From Brachionus koreanus (lineage: Eukaryota; Rotifera; Eurotatoria; Ploima; Brachionidae), in the NCBI GenBank assembly GCA_016987375.1, contig PJRA01000376.1, forward strand, positions 1 through 64,000: a stretch of DNA of 64,000 bases, written 5' to 3'. This document shows, piece by piece, positions 58,150-64,000 of the stretch. Position 1 is the first letter of the stretch, and every line of letters starts with the position of its first letter. A program made the position numbers and the translations under genes. A model generated the notes under the pieces. The model was not told the origin of the DNA. It was given only the letters and a program-made list of their open reading frames with translations, and did not search any database.

Positions 58150-60613
58150 ATGGCAGTAGCAATGCCAATGGAACCTTTCGACTACGGTCGAAACATGGAT
58201 ACACTTGGAGCAAGATGGACGAGATGGCTCGACAAGTTTGAACTCCACATCACAGGCAATGCTCTCACAGATGAGGATATGATCAAGGCCCGCTTCTTAA
58301 CGAGTATGGGAGACGCGGTCTATGACACAGCAGAGTCACTTGGTTTGAACCTCAAAGATAAATCTCGCAAGGAGATTCATGAGGCTCTTACAAAACATTT
58401 CAACCCTGAAAAATCCGAGGTCAACGAAATCCTGAAATTTCGACGCGCGCTGAAGCACAAAGATGAACCAGTGAACAGTTACTACTTGCGACTCCGAGAC
58501 CTCAGTCAACACTGCGGGTTTGGTACTGGACTGGACAGAGAACTAGCTATTCAGTTTCTCTACGGATGCGGTATGGAGCCTGTGCACCGCAAAGGCGTAG
58601 CACTGACAAAAGCTGATTTCAAGCTGGACACGATCTTAGACTACGCCAGGGCCTACGAGAAATCCGAACGCAACGTTGGTGAGATTGCTCAGCACGGTTC
58701 CGAGCTTGCAGCCAAACAAAGTGTCTGTTTGGTGGCGAATAAAGGTTGCAATCAGTCCCGACCAAAGCAAGAAACTCGCGAAAGATGCGCCTGGTGCGGC
58801 GGAGAACGTCATGCTACTAGAGAAGCCTGTCCAGCCAACGGAAAAAAATGCGATAAGTGCGGAAAGCGGAATCACTTTGCAGCAGTATGCTTAACCCAGC
58901 AAAGGCCACGAAGCAGCCATCAATCTACAAGCAATGTCGAGACACAATTTTTTCGAGGAGGAGGGCAGCGCCATGGCCAAAACTCGAAGCCTAGCTTAAG
59001 TCAACAGTACTCTAAACACAAAGGTCAAGTAAATGCGGTTACCAGTAAGGAACCCGATAAAGAACTGGCCGGCAAGGTCTTGCTTGACGAAGCTGAAGCC
59101 GCCTCATACCTCAGATACAAGAGGTTGGTGAACCTGGATATATGTGCCATCACTGACGACCCAAAGGTTCTCCGGATCGACGAAGAGAGTGATGAGCGAC
59201 TTGTAGGAGCTGAATTGCAAGGCAGCAACGTGGTATGGCTAATAGACTCAGGATCGATGATAAACATCATCGATGAGCCGACCTACAAACAGCTCAAATA
59301 TCAGCCAACCCTCAAAACGTGCAAGACTGAATACTACGCTTACAAGTCGGCCGTACCGTTCCAGATGCTAGGCTGTTTTGAAACAACCATCAAACGAAAC
59401 AATAAGTCAACGAAAGCAAGTGTCATGGTAGTGCCGGGAAAGGAACGGAACTTATTAGGCTTTAGTACTTCGAAAGCCCTCGGACTGGTAACCCTCAACG
59501 TCAACACAGTGGCGGAAGGTAGCGGCAGCAATAAGCTCAACAAAGACCAGCTAGCTGAGCGATTTCCAGCACTGTTCAGTGGGAAAATAGGCTGCGTCAA
59601 GGACGTCAAAGTTAAGCTGGACATTGACGAATCAGTAAAGCCAACACGCCAGCCGCAAAGACCTGTCCCGTTCTGTCTACGCGAGGCAGTTGAAATGGAA
59701 CTCCTAAAGCAGGTAGACGAGGGAATTATTGAAAGAGTAAGGGGTGGACACACTCCATGGGTGGCGAATCTGGTAATTGTTAACAAAGACAAAGGTGCCA
59801 AACCCGGTTCATGCAGGCAATCGTCAACGCAAGAGCCGCCGTCAGTCAGGCTAACGTGTGACTCAAGAGCGATGAACAAGGCCATAAGACGCACAAGATT
59901 CCCGTGTAGGACCGTGGAAGACCTATGCACAGCAGTCCAGGGTGCCAAGCTGTTCAGTAAATTGGACATATCAAAGGCTTTTCACCAACTTGAGCTTGAT
60001 GAGGAATCCAGACACCTCACCACGATCACCACGCATATAGGTCTTTTCAGATACAAGCGACTACACATGGGTATCTCTTCGGCTTCCGAAGTCTTTACAG
60101 AAACGATTCGAGTGATGCTCGAAGACTTGCAAGGTCAAATAAACATGACCGACGATATCCTGGTCTTTGGAAAGACTAGGGAAGAACATCACACCAACCT
60201 CTTGGCAGTTCTGCAGCGACTCGAAGAAAGAGGCTTAACACTCAACAGAGAAAAATGCCAGTTTTACACGACCGAAGTAGAGTTCTACGGCTTGAAGTTC
60301 TCCGAAAAGGGTATGTCTCTAACAGAAGACCGCTGCCGCGCTTTGAAGGATCGGCCGGCCGCCGGCCAACGCAAAGGAGCTGAAAAGCTTCCTCTGCAGT
60401 ATGCAATTTAGCGCAAGATTCATGCCCAACTGGTGCTCTAAAGCATCTCCGCTGTGGGAGCTGGCACGAGACGGCGTCGAGTGGAAATGGGGACTGCAAG
60501 AGCAGAAAGCTTTAGATGAGGTAAAAGAGCTTGCTAGCAACAAGTGCTTCGCCTATTTCAATAAGAATTGACTTACCGAGTTGGTCATCGATGCTAGCCC
60601 AGTCGGAGTTATT
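58150..60613 (+). mobile_element. Ty3/gypsy-like gag-pol, truncated in RNase H
   Basis: One long frame encodes gag and pol. It is open from just after the stop at 58021; the first ATG is at 58150. In order there is a gag capsid region (LDKFELHITGNALTDEDM), two zinc-knuckle-like motifs (CAWCGGERHATREACP and CDKCGKRNHFAAVC), an aspartic protease (IDSGSMINIID), and RT (LTCDSRAMNKAIRR, SKLDISKAFHQLELD, catalytic box reading MTDDILVFG). After residue 743 or so the frame shifts at a GC-rich palindrome (CGGCCGGCCGCCGGCC, 60350-60365) and stops at 60411. The other frame continues the RT-RNase H linker to TELVIDASPVGVIN, where homology ends at about 60613. Integrase is missing. The organisation resembles the Mag/K02A2.6-type lineage. 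GC content is far above that of host genes. Confidence 0.88.
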
Positions 60614-60765
60614 AATTTTTAAATATAATTCACAAATAAAACATATTTGTTGTTCTAAATACATTTTTTTATATTTATTTAGTTTTTAAATGCCTTAAAA
60701 AAATCAATTTTATTTCAAAAGCTGAATATTTAGATCAAATGTCAATGTTAAAATATTTTGATTTT
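60614..60765. other. Non-element junction sequence before gap
   Basis: AT-rich DNA runs between the broken pol and the gap. It includes the 48-bp duplicate of 57477-57524. Confidence 0.6.
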
Positions 60766-61246
60766 NNNNNNNNNNNNNNNNNNNNNNNNNNNNNNNNNNN
60801 NNNNNNNNNNNNNNNNNNNNNNNNNNNNNNNNNNNNNNNNNNNNNNNNNNNNNNNNNNNNNNNNNNNNNNNNNNNNNNNNNNNNNNNNNNNNNNNNNNNN
60901 NNNNNNNNNNNNNNNNNNNNNNNNNNNNNNNNNNNNNNNNNNNNNNNNNNNNNNNNNNNNNNNNNNNNNNNNNNNNNNNNNNNNNNNNNNNNNNNNNNNN
61001 NNNNNNNNNNNNNNNNNNNNNNNNNNNNNNNNNNNNNNNNNNNNNNNNNNNNNNNNNNNNNNNNNNNNNNNNNNNNNNNNNNNNNNNNNNNNNNNNNNNN
61101 NNNNNNNNNNNNNNNNNNNNNNNNNNNNNNNNNNNNNNNNNNNNNNNNNNNNNNNNNNNNNNNNNNNNNNNNNNNNNNNNNNNNNNNNNNNNNNNNNNNN
61201 NNNNNNNNNNNNNNNNNNNNNNNNNNNNNNNNNNNNNNNNNNNNNN
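60766..61246. other. Assembly gap (481 N)
   Basis: Unknown bases inside the rearranged retroelement region. Frames across it are artefacts. Confidence 0.99.
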
Positions 61247-61821
61247 GCTGGAAATCGCTCCGCTAGCTGGTCTTTGTTGAGCTCTTTGCTCTCGCTACCT
61301 TCAGTCACTGAGTTAACGTTGAGAGTTACCAGTCCGAGAGCTTTCGACGTACTAAAACCTAATAAGTTCTTTTCCTTTCCCGGCACTACCATTACACTTG
61401 TTTTCGTTGACTTATTGTTTCGTTTGATTGTCGTTTCGAAACAGCCTAGCATCTGGAATGGTACGGCCGACTTGTAAGCGTAATATCCTGTTTTGCACGC
61501 TTTTAGGGTTGGCTGATATTTGAGCTGTTTGTAGGTCAACTCATCGATGATGTTTATCATCGATCCTGAGTCTATGGGCCATACCACGTTGCTGCCTAGC
61601 AATTCAGCTCCCACCAATCGCTCATCACTCTCTTCGTCGATCTGAAGAACCTTTGGGTCGTTAGTGATGGCACAGATATCAAGGTTGACTAACCTCTTGT
61701 ATCTGAGGTATGAGGCGGCCTCAGCTTCGTCAAGCACGACCTTACCAGCCAGTTCTTTGTCGGGTTCCTTTCTGGCTACCGCATTTACTTGACCTTTGTG
61801 TTTTGAGTACTGTTGTACCAT
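61247..61821 (-). mobile_element. Inverted fragment of a second gypsy gag-pol copy
   Basis: The minus strand encodes a piece running from QQYSKHKGQVNAVARKEPDK through the protease (IDSGSMINIIDELTY) to LNKDQLAERFP, where the gap begins. It is closely similar to 59008-59570 of the first copy, with scattered amino-acid changes (for example VVWPIDSG for VVWLIDSG). The homology stops abruptly at 61814 and joins LTR sequence in plus orientation. Confidence 0.88.
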
Positions 61822-61905
61822 CTAATTTGATCAGCTCTTTTTATTGTGACTGACTAACGCGCATACGCAGATATAGTTGCAACTAAGCAGCTATATCTGG
61901 CATCT
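61822..61905 (+). repeat. Partial LTR fragment
   Basis: Sequence identical or nearly so to 62092-62175 of the 3' LTR, from CATCTAATTTGATCAGC to the TATCTGGCATCT point. It joins directly to pol sequence. It covers only the left half of the LTR hairpin. Confidence 0.8.
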
Positions 61906-62059
61906 GTAGCAACTGTAGAGGCTAACAAGAAGGCAAATCTCGAATACAAGAACATCTATTATGAGTGGCGAGACAGCAACCCCCATGTCCGGACGTCCAA
62001 GCGCAACCAAGCGAAACGCGCCGGTCAAAGCAGCTCTTGAGGGAAGAGGGGAGATGTAG
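61906..62059 (+). mobile_element. Gypsy pol 3' end and polypurine tract
   Basis: The plus strand encodes the C-terminal tail of the polyprotein (EANKKANLEYKNIYYEWRDS, then KRNQAKRAGQSSS and a stop at 62038). A purine-rich AGGGAAGAGGGGAGATG follows immediately before the 3' LTR, as expected for the plus-strand primer. Confidence 0.75.
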
Positions 62060-62414
62060 TGTCTTTGACAAAGACAACACAAAGTTACCATCTAATTTGA
62101 TCAGCTCTTTTTATTGTGACTGACTAACGCGCATACGCAGATATAGTTGCAACTAAGCAGTTATATCTGGCATCTAAGTATCGTAGTTTATTCGCATGCG
62201 TTAGTCAATCACAAAAAAACTATTTAAATTTGAAATCCAATTCGAACAACATTTGATACTAAATTTTCATACTTATACTTAATAAACAATTTTATTTTTA
62301 CTTCGGCCTAAGCTTGAATATTTCTATTTTTTAGAACGGCCGTTTTCGTGTACCCTTTTTTAAATAAATTTTCTTTATAAATAAAAAAACCCTTTGGTAA
62401 CGTGAGATATCACA
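62060..62414 (+). repeat. 3' LTR of Ty3/gypsy-like element
   Basis: Starts TGTCTTTGACAAAGACAACA and ends near ...GATATCACA. It is similar to the 5' LTR at 57666-58031, with several substitutions and a small deletion next to CCCTTT. The divergence suggests that it belongs to a different copy or to an old insertion. It contains the complete 97-bp hairpin at 62116-62212. Confidence 0.82.
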
Positions 62415-63115
62415 TTTTTTTTATCTACTAATGCTTCTTTTAAAATATTTTTTATTATGCATTTTGAACATAGCTTGGTAACATTTTTTACAACAATATG
62501 GATGTTTTTTGATATTGAAATCGTTTAACCATTCAGCTAAAATTTATACTTTTTTTCTTTGTGCCTGTCAGAACGTCCTGTTTTTTTTTATTTAGTATAT
62601 TTGTATTTAGTCAAAATTTAGAAAAACAAGTTGTATACTTGATTCTTAACACAAATCTGTATTTTTACATCAATTAAGTAATTTTATAAAAAAAATTGTA
62701 AATTTTTATCAATTAAATAAAACTGATGAAAAATAAGTAATTTTAGTTAATACATTAGCATTCACCATAGAAAATTAAGCAGATAAGAGATAAAAAAAAA
62801 ACTGTCATTCAGAAGGATACTGTTTTAATCATAATATTGTTAGATGCCAACTGTCAAAAACTTCAAATAATAGGATCATAGATTAAAAAAAATTATTTCT
62901 AGCTTAATAGATAAAAATATTGGTTGATCATGTGTTTCGATAGTTACAAGACTAAATTTAAAAACAAAATTTAATTATATTGATGTTTGATATTTGGTTA
63001 CGCTTACAAAAGCTGTGTATTGCATGGGAAACTAGAGAAAGATAAATTGACGAAAGAAGACAAAAAAGAAGAGCAACAAACAAAAGCATTCTGAGAAGCG
63101 TCTGCTTAGAACCAA

Positions 63116-63158
63116 TACTGTAAACAACGGTGTATGTCATCAATTGTGTCATTTATTA
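63116..63158 (+). repeat. Dispersed repeat, partner at 27584-27628
   Basis: ACTGTAAACAACGGTGTATG and the following TCATCAATTGTGTCATTTAT match the ROCK intron segment in the same orientation with a few substitutions. Confidence 0.55.
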
Positions 63159-63628
63159 GATGTATGATTTTACAAAATTTAATAACTCAAGTCCCAGAGA
63201 AATTATTGAAAATAAATAAAAAGCTGTTAAAAAATATCATTTATCAAATGAACAAAATGGATGAACCAAATCTCGTTTTCAGATTTGAAAGCATTCATAA
63301 AATTCAAAATAAAGTGAATTTTTTTATTATTTTTTTAAATAAAAATATTTTAATTTTAAAATAAAGTAAATAATTCTTTTTTGCTTCTTTTTTGTCCTTT
63401 TATTAAATGCTTTCGCCGTTTAGAATTTTAAATAAATTAAGATTTAGATTAGTCTTGAAAATTTTGAAAATAGACCATTCTGTTTTTTTAATGATTTCTT
63501 GAAAACTTGAACAATACTAAAATTATAAATATAAAGTTAAAATTGAAATGTTATGATGAGTCAAAATTTTGAGTTTTTTTAAAGGTTTGATATTTTTGAT
63601 TTAGCATCTTAATGATTCTATATAGTTT

Positions 63629-63711
63629 TGGGTAACAGTCAGCTTTGGCCGGCCTGTATAAACGGCCTCTTTATTATTGCAGTGCAGACCGGCCGGCCAC
63701 CACACGGTCCA
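63629..63711. repeat. GC-rich palindromic patch related to 56.5 kb
   Basis: CAGCTTTGGCCGGCCTGTA and GACCGGCCGGCCACCAC give a local GC island in an otherwise AT-rich region, with the same motif order as 56494-56572. Confidence 0.5.
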
Positions 63712-64000
63712 AAATAAAAATTGAGTTAGATATTTAAAAAAATTTATAGGCATTAAGATTTATAATTTTATTTATCTTATATTTTATTTTAGGTAATTAA
63801 AATCTTTTATTTATAAATAATTTAGACATTTAATAACTAATTTTTTTTTATTTGATCAAAATTTGAAATTAAATCTATTAATAAATTGAATAAATTTTTA
63901 ATTCGAATTTTTGATTTTTTATGATAAAAAGACTATAATATATTAAAAAATAAACTTCAAAAGATTAATGATGAACTTAAAAGTTATGAAAATCTAATTA

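Larger units (their letters stand above)
62415..64000. other. AT-rich tail of the window with repeat scraps
   Basis: There is no supported gene. It contains a segment shared with 27584-27628 (63116-63158) and a GC-rich patch (63629-63711). A purine-rich minor-frame stretch at 63020-63115 may be the end of an old LINE. The open frames at 62958-63152 and 63134-63364 look fortuitous. Confidence 0.5.

Noticed and set aside
59340..59969. 209-codon minus-strand frame in the gypsy element
   Set aside because: It is a shadow of the gag-pol frame. The protease and RT motifs are on the plus strand.
60739..61477. Plus-strand frames across the 60.8-61.2 kb gap
   Set aside because: They are artefacts of N and of the antisense of the inverted gag-pol fragment.
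62958..63152. Minus-strand hydrophobic ORF
   Set aside because: It has no start context or homology, and it overlaps a repeat scrap.

Overview
The window is nuclear DNA of a small-genome animal. It is very AT-rich, most introns are short (about 45-100 bp, GT-AG, inside long A/T runs), and it carries metazoan orthologues: CFAP70 (motile cilia), SRP54, YKT6, ROCK, CUL2, ASPSCR1/TUG and a REV1-related protein. Base composition, intron size and a ciliary gene fit a monogonont rotifer such as Brachionus; that is an inference, and a flatworm or other small lophotrochozoan cannot be excluded. There are two N gaps (34688-35320, 60766-61246) and one single N (57476).

Layout. 1-2.1 kb: no supported gene. 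2.1-9.4 kb: CFAP70 (+), 16 exons that join in phase to 1,073 aa. 9.7-10 kb: a retroelement 3' end with an ATT tail. 11.4-13.25 kb: SRP54 (-), with a possible 38-aa two-exon ORF just upstream. 14.7-16.7 kb: a decayed, virus-like Rep gene (HUH endonuclease plus SF3 helicase) with a degraded opposite-strand ORF. This is followed by a 5'-truncated LINE to 17.9 kb and a LINE 3' scrap at 18.3-18.5 kb. 19.5-20.3 kb: YKT6 (-). 23.2-30.2 kb: ROCK (+). 30.7-31.9 kb: a dead LINE. 32.2-33.25 kb: a secreted or GPI-anchored protein with four Ly6-like repeats. 33.6-35.9 kb: a pogo/Tigger-like remnant and a gapped LINE. 36.3-39.1 kb: CUL2 (-), divergent from ASPSCR1/TUG (+, 39.5-41.1 kb). 41.6-42.1 kb: a LINE C-terminus (-). 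47.3-49.3 kb: a single-exon LRR-Ig transmembrane protein. 49.96-50.36 kb: a 402-bp TIR element. 52.3-53.3 kb: a REV1-like gene with only the BRCT and C-terminal domains. 53.5-54.6 kb: a RING protein (-). 57.5-62.4 kb: rearranged Ty3/gypsy-like sequence with LTRs.

The host genes are housekeeping and signalling genes and do not form one pathway. The most interesting items are the polymerase-less REV1-like gene, which would keep the scaffold ends of REV1 and lose the catalytic core, and the endogenous HUH-SF3 Rep element, which carries an intron-like interruption. Other items of note are a hairpin unit inside the gypsy LTR and a rearranged retroelement locus that may be partly an assembly artefact.
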